From: a virus
DNA: 64,000 nt
Reading direction: 5' to 3' (one strand)
Virus record (IMG/VR): IMGVR_UViG_3300042559_001081
Location: 62,001-126,000 of that record
This document shows, piece after piece, positions 17,670-25,725 of the stretch. Positions within the stretch are counted from its first letter, which is position 1. Each line of letters begins with the position of its first letter. Under the pieces are notes generated by a model that saw only the letters and a program-made list of their open reading frames with translations, made no database searches and was not told where the DNA came from. The translations under genes and the position numbers were made by a program.

Positions 17670-18631
17670 TATTTACTTTTTTCTATTTGTTCAAGTATCC
17701 ACTTGTAAGTTTTTAACAATCCGTTTTCTAAATTATCCGGAGGAGACCAATTTAGTTGTTCTTTGATTAACTGATTATGACTTGTTCTTCCTGCTACTCC
17801 TATAGGACCGTCAACGTTTTTTATTTGTATATTTTTGTTTGTTAGTCTTCCTACTAGCATTGCTAACTCGTTAATGGAAATCATTCTTTCGCTACCTAAG
17901 TTTAAAGGAAGACTGTAATCTCCGTCTACAATTTTTTTAATTCCAACAATACATTCATCTATATACAAATAACTACGAGTTTGTGTTCCTGGGCCCCATA
18001 CTTCGATCTCTCCTGTTTCTGTTTCAGCAACTTTTCTACATATTGCAGCAGGAGACTTTTCTTTGCCACCAGTCCAAGAACTTTCTGGACCAAAGACATT
18101 ATGAAATCTTGCTATTCGAACACGTATTCCATAGTTTTTAGCAAATGACAAAAACAAACGCTCACTAAACAACTTTTCCCAGCCGTATTCGGAATCAGGA
18201 TTTGCAGGATATGCACTGTCTTCACTTAAAAGAGGATTGGACGGATCTGCTTGATTATGTTCAGGATACATGCAGGCACTGCTAGAATAAAAAATTCTGT
18301 TAACTCCCTTTTCTACCATTTCTCTAAGTATATTAAGATTAATTATAGAACTATTATACATAATATTTGCATCGTTGTCGCCTGTAAATATGTATCCAGC
18401 ACCACCCATATCGGCTGCAAGTTGATAAATTTCATATAAATCGCTTGTAACTATCTTACTTACATGTTCTTGATTTCTTAAATCAGCTATATGAAATTCG
18501 TCGGCAGTTGTTTGAGAAAATTCAGGATATCTTAAATCTACTCCTATTACATAAAAACCTTGACTTTTTAAATCATTGACTAAGTGTACACCGATAAACC
18601 CGCCTGCACCGCAGACTAAAACTTTTTTCAT
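17669..18631 (-). CDS. GDP-mannose 3,5-epimerase-like SDR enzyme
   Basis: 320 aa. The extended SDR loop GAGGFIG is at residues 8-14. The residues that define plant GDP-mannose 3,5-epimerase are conserved with identical spacing: C120 in SSACMYPE, Y149 and K153 in YGWEK, and K192 in GGKEKSPAA, matching C145, Y174, K178 and K217 of the Arabidopsis enzyme as I recall its numbering. FHNVFGP and RSYLYIDE are also typical. The likely reaction converts GDP-D-mannose to GDP-L-galactose or GDP-L-gulose. A dehydratase of the same superfamily is unlikely because the catalytic cysteine-lysine pair is retained. It overlaps the upstream transferase gene by 4 bases. Confidence 0.85.
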   Translation of the reverse strand: MKKVLVCGAGGFIGVHLVNDLKSQGFYVIGVDLRYPEFSQTTADEFHIADLRNQEHVSKIVTSDLYEIYQLAADMGGAGYIFTGDNDANIMYNSSIINLNILREMVEKGVNRIFYSSSACMYPEHNQADPSNPLLSEDSAYPANPDSEYGWEKLFSERLFLSFAKNYGIRVRIARFHNVFGPESSWTGGKEKSPAAICRKVAETETGEIEVWGPGTQTRSYLYIDECIVGIKKIVDGDYSLPLNLGSERMISINELAMLVGRLTNKNIQIKNVDGPIGVAGRTSHNQLIKEQLNWSPPDNLENGLLKTYKWILEQIEKSK

Positions 18632-19926
18632 ATATTTGCACCGTACTTTTCTACAAAGTTATTTAATTCAATAGGTTTTAAATTTGCAAGATTTTTGAAA
18701 TTATATTCTCTTATTTCTTTCGTTCTTGCATAAAATGTGTGTAATTCCATAGGACTCCATTTTGAAATAGTTCTACAGAGCGAAATTATCTTTTTCATTC
18801 TTTTTTTAGGGTCTGATTCATTATCGTAGCCTTCATCCCAGAAATCCGAAAACGTTTGAAATCCTAATTTTCTTAAAGATTCTAAAGTTTTTGCTGGACC
18901 AACAATAATAAAAGGTTGTTTAAAAATTATAGGTTTAATAGTTTTTTCAGTCATATGTATGATGTTATTCTCAAAGTTAGTTTCAGAAACTATACTTATA
19001 TAAGTTTTATCATACCAACTTATTGTGTCCTCAAGTCGATCTTCCATAGGAAATCTTGAAAAGTCGTGAGTATCTAAAACATAGGGCAACGAATCGTACA
19101 CTTGGTATAACTCGTCAATCTTTAATCTTATATCGTATTCTGCTACTGCCCGTTGTGCGTCGTGAATCCAATGTTCCACTGGAACATCTCTTGAAAAACT
19201 CATATGTGTACGTTTTAGCAAATCATGCTCAAAAAACTTTAATAATAAAATGTATCTATGCAATCTGTGACGTCTATTGAAATTTAGAAATAATTTTTCT
19301 TTTTTAACATTTGCATCTGTTCTCTTTGAGAATACAGGATCTTTGCATACCACACGTTGCTGCAAGACATATAATCCTGCATATTCACAGTTTATTCTTT
19401 CTTCGATACAATATTTATTGCAATATTTTTCATAAATTTCTTGTGAATTTGCACAATTATTTAAGTATATTACTTTATTCAAAGGTATTTGATTTTCTTT
19501 AAAATAATCATGTATACTTTTAAAAGTTGCATTATCAACAAAGCTTTCATATTTGTTAGAAAGTAAAATAAAACCATTCCTATTTCTTACAGCATCTAAA
19601 ACAGTTTGGCTTACAGGAGTTGTTTGAAAAACACCCAAGTGACTGTTTAATGTAATTTCTGTAAAAAACTTTCTAGGAGAAAGTAATATTTCATACATAA
19701 ATGGAGTGTCTCCAAGACTTTCAACGTCGTACGAAGGAACAAATCTACATTTAACATAATCTTTTATTAACATCGAAATCGGATCTTGCTCATCTGTTAC
19801 AGAATTGCTGTCCCATCTTAAATACGGCAATCGTTTTATTAAATCATACAGGTCCGGTACCTTGTAGTTATTCAACGGACCTTCTGGTCCTATCCAGTCA
19901 TATACAAAAACCAGTTCTTTATTCAT
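18628..19926 (-). CDS. Putative glycosyltransferase of the EKT..P family (432 aa)
   Basis: The ATG at 19926 is preferred over the in-frame TTG at 19944, because AGGA sits 6-7 bases before it. The protein has LNFNRRHRLHR near its centre and, later, SIVSETNFENNIIHMTEKT (in two parts), KPIIFKQPFIIVG, LRKLGFQTFSDF and WDEGYD. This makes it the third single-copy member of the family in the cassette. The start overlaps the SGNH-like gene stop by 8 bases (ATGAATAA). The N-terminal 180 residues differ from its relatives, which would suit different acceptors. Confidence 0.55.
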   Translation of the reverse strand: MNKELVFVYDWIGPEGPLNNYKVPDLYDLIKRLPYLRWDSNSVTDEQDPISMLIKDYVKCRFVPSYDVESLGDTPFMYEILLSPRKFFTEITLNSHLGVFQTTPVSQTVLDAVRNRNGFILLSNKYESFVDNATFKSIHDYFKENQIPLNKVIYLNNCANSQEIYEKYCNKYCIEERINCEYAGLYVLQQRVVCKDPVFSKRTDANVKKEKLFLNFNRRHRLHRYILLLKFFEHDLLKRTHMSFSRDVPVEHWIHDAQRAVAEYDIRLKIDELYQVYDSLPYVLDTHDFSRFPMEDRLEDTISWYDKTYISIVSETNFENNIIHMTEKTIKPIIFKQPFIIVGPAKTLESLRKLGFQTFSDFWDEGYDNESDPKKRMKKIISLCRTISKWSPMELHTFYARTKEIREYNFKNLANLKPIELNNFVEKYGANI

Positions 19927-20761
19927 AGTCATTCCTACAGTCAAGTGCTTTTTTAAAATTTAATAATTTTTGATTTGTTGAAAGTCTTTTTTCTAACATA
20001 ATTAAATTAATCTGTGTTTGAAAGTCAAAATTTGTCATTACTTCGTCGACATATTCTTCCATTTTTACAATATTTAAATCTAATATTTTTAAAGATACTA
20101 TTTCTTTAATATACATTAGTGTGTAATTTGTTAATGGGTGATCGTCGTGATAGTGTTGCATTTTTTTATCATTGTCTACATAGTAACAATTTTTTATTGG
20201 CATTTTTTTACTACGAAAAAAAACCGTCATTGTTTTACTATCAATAAAATGATTTTTATATAATGAGAGCTTTTTAATTAACGAATTATAAAAATAAGAA
20301 AGAGTTGTATCTATAAACAATTTTGAAATTTCGTTAGAATAAACCATACTATCAGGAGACATAAACATAAAATACCATTTACAACCTGTATTTTCTAATA
20401 AATTTATTAAATTAACCATATACGTTAGTGTTTTTATTATTGAAGTTTTATCTGAAATTAAAAAATCTAATTTAGCTTTTGTTAACTGTTCAGATGTTAA
20501 ACTTCCTAAACACACCCAATCTCCATTTTCATTGATGTAATCAGTTCTGTTTGGTTCTGTCCACTGTATTATTACCGTATCAGTATTTTTTACTTTATTA
20601 CTGAGTAATACGTTGGTTGCTTTGTGAAATATATAAAAATTTCCACATCCTGGATTTCCATAATTTTTTGTCACATTGTAACTTTGTGCCACAATGTCTG
20701 GCCACATCGGCCACGAATATTGAGCAAAACTGCATCCAAACGTATATAGGTTACCCTGCAT
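19919..20761 (-). CDS. SGNH-like hydrolase, divergent (280 aa)
   Basis: The N-terminus YTFGCSFAQYSW resembles a GDSL block I with Ser11, and a NPGCGN segment follows about 20 residues later where block II glycine is expected. WTEPNR near residue 68 could be block III. DDHPLTNYTLMYI towards the C-terminus could supply the aspartate-histidine pair. Similarity to the other SGNH-like gene (6762-7607) is limited to these points, so function is less certain. A role as an acyl esterase or acyltransferase on the glycan is inference. It overlaps its upstream radical SAM gene by 11 bases. Confidence 0.5.
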   Translation of the reverse strand: MQGNLYTFGCSFAQYSWPMWPDIVAQSYNVTKNYGNPGCGNFYIFHKATNVLLSNKVKNTDTVIIQWTEPNRTDYINENGDWVCLGSLTSEQLTKAKLDFLISDKTSIIKTLTYMVNLINLLENTGCKWYFMFMSPDSMVYSNEISKLFIDTTLSYFYNSLIKKLSLYKNHFIDSKTMTVFFRSKKMPIKNCYYVDNDKKMQHYHDDHPLTNYTLMYIKEIVSLKILDLNIVKMEEYVDEVMTNFDFQTQINLIMLEKRLSTNQKLLNFKKALDCRNDYE

Positions 20762-22127
20762 TGGTAGTAGTATCCTTACATAGATTATAAAAATTTTCCA
20801 TTTCAGGAAATGTTTCTAAAAAGTTTACATTTCTTCTTCTATCGTACTCTTTAAACCAGTTATAAAAGTCTTTTCTACCTTCGACAATTTTATTTTCTTC
20901 GTATGCTACCGATGCAAAATAGTTTCTAACACGACGAAATCTTTCATATTCTAAATCAGAGAATTTAGTAGTATCTTTTTCGTCTGTATTGTCTTCTATA
21001 AATTTTAATATTTTATCAAAATAAGGAAGAAATTCTTCCTTAGGAAGAATATGCATATCATATTGCAACGGTTCTTTTAAATACGGAGTATCAAACCTAA
21101 TTCTTCTTCTCGACGGATGATGATATTGTTTACGCCATTCTAGTATTTTTTCTAAAAACAAAGTAAAACTAGTAACACTTAAAATATTAAAGGTACACAT
21201 GAAAGTAATATCTGCACCAGTAACGTCTAAGTAGTTTTTCATATTTGATTCCCACAAATCGACATCTAATCCGGTTCTCATATACTCAGCACGTTTTCCA
21301 AAAGAATCTATACTTGAATAAAGTTTAAACTTTTTTATGGAGTTTGTTTCTAATAGCTCGTTAACACTGGTTGATAACTTTGTTACTAATCTCGGACTTA
21401 TACCCAAGTTACTATTTAAATTAAGTTCAAGGTGAGGACGGGGATCTTTTTTCAATCTCTCAAATAAATTCCATGTGCTTTTATGCATCAACGGTTCGCC
21501 ACCTGTAATTCTTAAAATATTTAGAGTTTTTGAAAGCTCAGGCCACCATTCCCACCATGCTTTAATGTAAGGATTGTTATCTTCTTCCATTGGCTTAAAC
21601 CAGTCAATGTCTAGTGCATGGTTGTTAACACCTTCGACTTTTCCAAACTTTTTAATTTCAGCATGATAAGAACTACTTGCCATTGGGTGGCAATATCCAC
21701 ATTTAAAATTGCATTCATTTGAAAATGCAACTTCAACATATTCAGGATTAACGTTAAAATCCCACGGCTTTGTTAGAATTTCTTCAACTCTCTCAGGCTT
21801 ATAAATTGATTGGTTTCTAATCATTCTATCTGAGATGTGATCGTTACCAAGAGATTCTACATTCCAACAGTATTTACAGCCTTCAGGTTTTTCACCAATA
21901 AGCATCTTTGCACGTTCTTTTTTCTTTGTTAGAGTGTTGTGCAAAGCACTAGGATTATTTTTTATTTCCGACAAAGAAATAGCGTGAGGAGCAGGATGAT
22001 AACAACTGTGGGTATCACCTGTGTGCAAGTATATTGTTGTATGATGCCATTTAGCTAAACAAAACGTTGGACTTATTTTGTCCATTTCTGTATTTTGTTG
22101 CTTGATTAAGTCTGTTTCTGAAGTCAT
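20751..22127 (-). CDS. Radical SAM protein with N-terminal twitch/SPASM-like cysteines (458 aa)
   Basis: Paralogue of the 508-aa protein at 5193-6719. N-terminal SCYHP (about residue 41) and GCKYCW (about 83-86) precede the radical SAM motif CNFKCGYC at about C138, C142 and C145, then RITGGEPLMH. LNSNLGIS and SSIDSFGKRAEYMRTG follow, and the second of these is nearly shared with the paralogue (SVDSVGTQAEYIRTG). Both paralogues lie next to a gene for a DGD-type glycosyltransferase that shares the RVHGVKG module, so the pair was probably duplicated together. It overlaps that transferase gene by 4 bases (ATGA). Confidence 0.85.
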   Translation of the reverse strand: MTSETDLIKQQNTEMDKISPTFCLAKWHHTTIYLHTGDTHSCYHPAPHAISLSEIKNNPSALHNTLTKKKERAKMLIGEKPEGCKYCWNVESLGNDHISDRMIRNQSIYKPERVEEILTKPWDFNVNPEYVEVAFSNECNFKCGYCHPMASSSYHAEIKKFGKVEGVNNHALDIDWFKPMEEDNNPYIKAWWEWWPELSKTLNILRITGGEPLMHKSTWNLFERLKKDPRPHLELNLNSNLGISPRLVTKLSTSVNELLETNSIKKFKLYSSIDSFGKRAEYMRTGLDVDLWESNMKNYLDVTGADITFMCTFNILSVTSFTLFLEKILEWRKQYHHPSRRRIRFDTPYLKEPLQYDMHILPKEEFLPYFDKILKFIEDNTDEKDTTKFSDLEYERFRRVRNYFASVAYEENKIVEGRKDFYNWFKEYDRRRNVNFLETFPEMENFYNLCKDTTTNAG

Positions 22128-23056
22128 TGTTCTCTATCTATAAATTGTTGATCGAATGTCCTTGCAGGATTTTGATATACTGTTTTAAAAAACTTACTTT
22201 GTTCTGCTTCTAGTGGATAAGCCGCAATAGGTAAATCCAACACCGGAATAAGTGCATCAGCTAAGTCCTCGCATTTACGGATAATGTTTTCTTCATTGAC
22301 ATTTTTAGTAACAGTATTGTTCCAGTAATCATTAAGCCAGTCAAAGTCTCTAACATTTACATAATCCCAATCGGATAACATTGTCTTATGTAATCCTTCT
22401 CGAGCACCGTAAATAGCCCACATACCGTTTTCTACATCAGCACCTATCATTAACCAAATATAAAGTCTGTGTAAATTTTTCCAATGGTTCTTTTTAAAAT
22501 CTTCTATCGATGGCTTAATGCCGCGGTCGAGCGACATTTTAACGCCTTCGCGAAAACCTGCACGCCATGCTTGTTGTGGAGTTGCGTTATTAAAAATTTC
22601 ACTGTAACAGCTATTCATTTGAATGTATTCTACATCCCAACAAAAATCTACTTGTGCGTGAGGGTTGTTTGGGTCTGCATTTTCATGAGTTTTCATGTTA
22701 AGAACGTATTCTTTTGGCCAGCATTTAAGGCCGCCGTTTCCGTACATAAGACCATTAATAGTATTTCGAGCAGTCCAACTAATAACGCACTTTTCTAAAT
22801 CTTTATTTTCATCAAAGTCAAACTCCTTTGTTAAAAACTCCGATTTAATAGTGTTGTCGCCGTCAACGGTGATAAATCTATCCGTTTCAGAGAGTTTAGC
22901 ACATGCCTTATGTGCTGCATCTGAGCCTTTGACTCCGTGAACACGTTTTGCCCATGGAATTTTTTTGCACAAGTCTGCATAATTTTTTTCTGCATTAGGT
23001 TCATCATAACTTAAGTATATAATGTCGTAATCAAGAACTCTAAATTTATTTCCCAT
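22124..23056 (-). CDS. GT-A-type glycosyltransferase-like protein (310 aa)
   Basis: The ATG at 23056 has a GAGGT ribosome-binding site; the open frame extends to 23104 but only inside the upstream gene. VDGD at residues 64-67 is a DxD-type metal and nucleotide-sugar motif. IIYLSYDEPNAE, RVHGVKGSDAAH and GNGGLKCWPKE match the C-terminal module of the 857-aa protein. This is therefore the single-module, complete version of that family. The acceptor is unknown. It overlaps the upstream 197-aa gene by 11 bases. Confidence 0.7.
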   Translation of the reverse strand: MGNKFRVLDYDIIYLSYDEPNAEKNYADLCKKIPWAKRVHGVKGSDAAHKACAKLSETDRFITVDGDNTIKSEFLTKEFDFDENKDLEKCVISWTARNTINGLMYGNGGLKCWPKEYVLNMKTHENADPNNPHAQVDFCWDVEYIQMNSCYSEIFNNATPQQAWRAGFREGVKMSLDRGIKPSIEDFKKNHWKNLHRLYIWLMIGADVENGMWAIYGAREGLHKTMLSDWDYVNVRDFDWLNDYWNNTVTKNVNEENIIRKCEDLADALIPVLDLPIAAYPLEAEQSKFFKTVYQNPARTFDQQFIDREQ

Positions 23057-23639
23057 TAATAACCTCGTGATAATATGTTTCAAGTCGTTTAATAGTATAT
23101 ACACTTAATAATCCAACAGTGTGTTCTATTTGATTTTCAAATAAAATTTCATAGTCATTGTAAATTAAATCTGTTAAATTAACAATAATGCATCTTTCCA
23201 ATTGATGCGGATCATTAAATCTAGTAATGCTAAACATTAAGGGTCTGTCTAAAGATACTTTTTTTGTTTTTAAGTTTTCTTTTATAGACTCATCTAGTTT
23301 AAAAACCCATTTTTTATTTTCAATGTCTTGTACTATAGTTAAGTCTGGCCTAGAACTACTCTTATATTCTGGTATTTTATGTACCTGTGTATTAATATCA
23401 AAGACAACTTCTTCGTTGTTAAATCTATGCTTTAATATATAGTTCTTTTTTATTGTATCAAAGATTACTTGATAAGTGTGAAACTGTTCCTGACCTGTGA
23501 TTAAATTATAAACTTCGTCAACGTCTACCTCAATATACAATCCTTCGCTGTCGTTAGAATTTCCTACTGAGAGTAAATTTCCCAAATCGTCAAAATAAAC
23601 AAATTTTTTGTTTGAAACATATAGATTATCTGTGTTCAC
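23046..23639 (-). CDS. Hypothetical protein (197 aa)
   Basis: I do not recognise this protein. It starts at a GTG with AGGA seven bases before it and one base after the upstream stop. The sequence is predicted to be mostly beta strand in its first 130 residues, then has SLDRPLMFSITRFNDPHQLERCI and an acidic, hydrophobic tail. There is no membrane segment. The tight packing between two glycosyltransferase-like genes implies a function in the same pathway, perhaps as an accessory subunit. Confidence 0.6.
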   Translation of the reverse strand: MNTDNLYVSNKKFVYFDDLGNLLSVGNSNDSEGLYIEVDVDEVYNLITGQEQFHTYQVIFDTIKKNYILKHRFNNEEVVFDINTQVHKIPEYKSSSRPDLTIVQDIENKKWVFKLDESIKENLKTKKVSLDRPLMFSITRFNDPHQLERCIIVNLTDLIYNDYEILFENQIEHTVGLLSVYTIKRLETYYHEVINGK

Positions 23640-23640
23640 G

Positions 23641-24483
23641 CTATATTCCTAAAAACTTTTCGTATATAGATATTATTTCGTCCGAAGCAAAATCTTTTTC
23701 TGTATAATGAAATATACCCGATTGCTTGTAATTACCAATTTTTAAGTTTAAATTTTTATCTAAATACACGCCAACTTTGTCTTGCCATCGGTCAGTCTGA
23801 ATTAATTTCCAATCTTGACACCTAGCTTTCATGTGAACGAAGTACGGATAACTAGTATTCGGACTAGCTATTTTATTTTCGCAATTCAAAATCTTTGTTA
23901 CAATTGCTGCACTTAAATCAACACTAGGAAATTTTTGAAAATATTTTCCGCCGGCGTATTGTCCATAAAATAATTCCCAATTGTTCATCACTAATTCTAA
24001 CCACTTGTAAAAGTTATGTGCTTCGTCACTTTTTTCAAAATAGTTAAATGCACTATACAAGTTTGGCAAATTATGATTTATAAAGGCTTTACGATAATAA
24101 GGACTGGTAATTTCGTCGCCGCGATAAGTGATAACTTTTTTTGTAAAAAATACATTGTATCCTTTTAAAAAGTCCCACCAATGACTTATGTTTTCTAATA
24201 CTAATACATCAGAATCAAGAACTATTGTGCGAGAATATGGAGTAGCATGATATATTTTCCATCTATTTTCTATTTTCCAGCTTGATGATTGTGCAGTATC
24301 TTCCCAAGGAATATTAACTATGTCATCAAAAACAGACTTTGTTTTAGTATCAATGCTATCGTTAGTAATTAAGCAGATTTTGCTATCTGGATTTGTTGAT
24401 CGTATGCTTAATGCTGCTAAGTATGCCTGTTTAACATAATTATGCTCACTGTTTTGTGCTAAAATAGTAAAATTAAGACTCAT
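23641..24483 (-). CDS. GT-A-type glycosyltransferase-like protein (280 aa)
   Basis: NFTILAQNSEHNYVKQAYLAALSI opens the first strand and helix of a GT-A fold. RTIVLDSDVLVLEN carries the DxD at D90 and D92, which binds the metal and nucleotide-sugar diphosphate as in GT8-like enzymes. A C-terminal GIFHYTEKD may provide a further metal-binding histidine. It is related to the next gene (24473-25321), with which it shares the overall order of elements. The start overlaps that gene by 11 bases. I am confident of the fold, not of the sugar. Confidence 0.65.
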   Translation of the reverse strand: MSLNFTILAQNSEHNYVKQAYLAALSIRSTNPDSKICLITNDSIDTKTKSVFDDIVNIPWEDTAQSSSWKIENRWKIYHATPYSRTIVLDSDVLVLENISHWWDFLKGYNVFFTKKVITYRGDEITSPYYRKAFINHNLPNLYSAFNYFEKSDEAHNFYKWLELVMNNWELFYGQYAGGKYFQKFPSVDLSAAIVTKILNCENKIASPNTSYPYFVHMKARCQDWKLIQTDRWQDKVGVYLDKNLNLKIGNYKQSGIFHYTEKDFASDEIISIYEKFLGI

Positions 24484-25321
24484 TGTCGATAATCCTATTT
24501 AAGTTTATCTTATTCATTATGTGTACATTACTTTGTTTAATCTTAACAGGAAAATAATTAGTCGAACTTTTATTGTTTTCGACTAAAAATAAAAACTCCT
24601 CGTCTTTAATTTCAAGAATCAAATCTCTGTCAAGTGTATAATACATAGTGCCTGGTAAACTTTTTACAAAGTTTCCTGATTTATATCCATTCATAACATG
24701 TACAGCTATACTAAATGCATAGTCATTCCTAAACGTAGCATAAGGCAACTGATAAATGTTTTTGTAATGATACCAATTTTCTTGTATGTGCTGAATTAAA
24801 TTAAAAAATATTTTATTTTTTTCTGTTTTTCTAAAAAAAACTACAGTTGCCCAATAAAAGTTAGGGCCTGTTTCACTAATTTTAGAAAATTCACTAACAT
24901 CTCTCCATCCTGACAATTCAACTGCGTCTTTGTACATCATTAAATCGTGAGGTTGATTGAAACAGTTTAGTAAGTCTGCGTTAGAAATTATAAAATCTGT
25001 ATCAAGTAAAATAGTTTCGTCGTACGGAGACAGATCATATGCACGACTTCTAGAATCATTTTTATACTCTAAATTTTTTCTTACATAAATCCCGTCATTG
25101 TATTTTTTATATTGAATCGTTTTTTCGTTTTTTATTTCGATAACTTGATCAAAGATTGTTTTGTAATTGCTAAACGATTTTTTTAAATACGCTGCATTGT
25201 CTGTAATAATGCTAACAGGTAAATTTAAATATTTTTTAATACGATTTGCAGCATAAACCGCTTGTTTTGTATAATCTACTTCGCTATTATTTCTTGCTAT
25301 TAATAATGCTCCGCTAGTCAT
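24473..25321 (-). CDS. GT-A-type glycosyltransferase-like protein (282 aa)
   Basis: Begins SGALLIARNNSEVDYTKQAVYAA (read in two parts), which parallels the start of the neighbouring 280-aa protein. TILLDTDFIISN holds the DxD at D107 and D109. VHIMNKINLNR at the C-terminus lies where the relatives have the second metal histidine. The two genes are probably an old tandem duplication. The start overlaps the upstream 115-aa gene by 4 bases. Confidence 0.65.
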   Translation of the reverse strand: MTSGALLIARNNSEVDYTKQAVYAANRIKKYLNLPVSIITDNAAYLKKSFSNYKTIFDQVIEIKNEKTIQYKKYNDGIYVRKNLEYKNDSRSRAYDLSPYDETILLDTDFIISNADLLNCFNQPHDLMMYKDAVELSGWRDVSEFSKISETGPNFYWATVVFFRKTEKNKIFFNLIQHIQENWYHYKNIYQLPYATFRNDYAFSIAVHVMNGYKSGNFVKSLPGTMYYTLDRDLILEIKDEEFLFLVENNKSSTNYFPVKIKQSNVHIMNKINLNRIIDNES

Positions 25322-25665
25322 AAATCAATAATACCTTCAATACTTCTATTGCTTCGTAACTTATTGTATGCAACTAGATAAGTATTGGCAGCTTTCCAGT
25401 AAACATTAACAATATCGCTTGTAAACTTTTCAAGATCTTCGACCTCGATAGGAATGTCGTTGTCATCTATCAAAATAGTGTTGTTTTGATTCAATTGTTT
25501 CAAACTTTGACAAAAGCTTAACAATTGTTGAGTTACTGTAAACCTACCGCCACTAAAATAAAATATAATATTGTCTTGATACTGTTCTTTTAAAATTCTT
25601 TTTTGATTTTCAAGAGTAATCATGTAATTACTAAAATCAAGTGCTTTTTCTAAACGTTCATCCAT
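25318..25665 (-). CDS. Small conserved-type phage protein (115 aa)
   Basis: I do not recognise a function. It is acidic, largely helical and has a central YFSGGRFTVTQQLLSF element followed by ILIDDNDIPIEVE. It looks cytoplasmic, with no signal peptide. It is the first gene after a sigma70-type promoter, with a perfect AGGAG six bases before the ATG, and overlaps the next gene by 4 bases. It could belong with the structural genes by ancestry but is transcribed with the glycan cassette. Confidence 0.6.
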   Translation of the reverse strand: MDERLEKALDFSNYMITLENQKRILKEQYQDNIIFYFSGGRFTVTQQLLSFCQSLKQLNQNNTILIDDNDIPIEVEDLEKFTSDIVNVYWKAANTYLVAYNKLRSNRSIEGIIDL

Positions 25666-25676
25666 AGAAAACTCCT

Positions 25677-25699
25677 ATTGTATCTTTTAATGATACAAT
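25677..25699. other. 8-bp stem-loop over the -10 region
   Basis: ATTGTATC (25677-25684) and GATACAAT (25692-25699) are perfectly complementary around a 7-nt loop, followed on the + strand by ATTTTTTT. Read rightward it has the form of an intrinsic terminator, but no rightward gene precedes it. Read leftward it covers the promoter -10 box and the first transcribed bases, just before the AGGAG. It may be a weak 5' hairpin on the leader, or block antisense transcription into the tail genes. Confidence 0.55.
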
Positions 25700-25718
25700 A
25701 TTTTTTTAAAAAAGTCAA
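25690..25718 (-). promoter_or_regulatory. Sigma70-type promoter for the glycan cassette
   Basis: Leftward TTGACT (25718-25713), 17 bases, TATCAT (25695-25690): five of six matches in each box with ideal spacing. It lies in the only gap between the tail genes and the glycan cassette, upstream of the 115-aa gene. No late-type TATAAATA is seen in this gap. Confidence 0.65.
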
Positions 25719-25725
25719 TGTAAAT

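Noticed and set aside
19927-19944. TTG start for the 432-aa transferase
   Set aside because: An ATG with AGGA at proper distance lies 18 bases downstream.
23057-23104. Upstream start of the 310-aa transferase
   Set aside because: It lies within the upstream gene, adds unrelated residues, and a GAGGT ribosome-binding site precedes the ATG at 23056.
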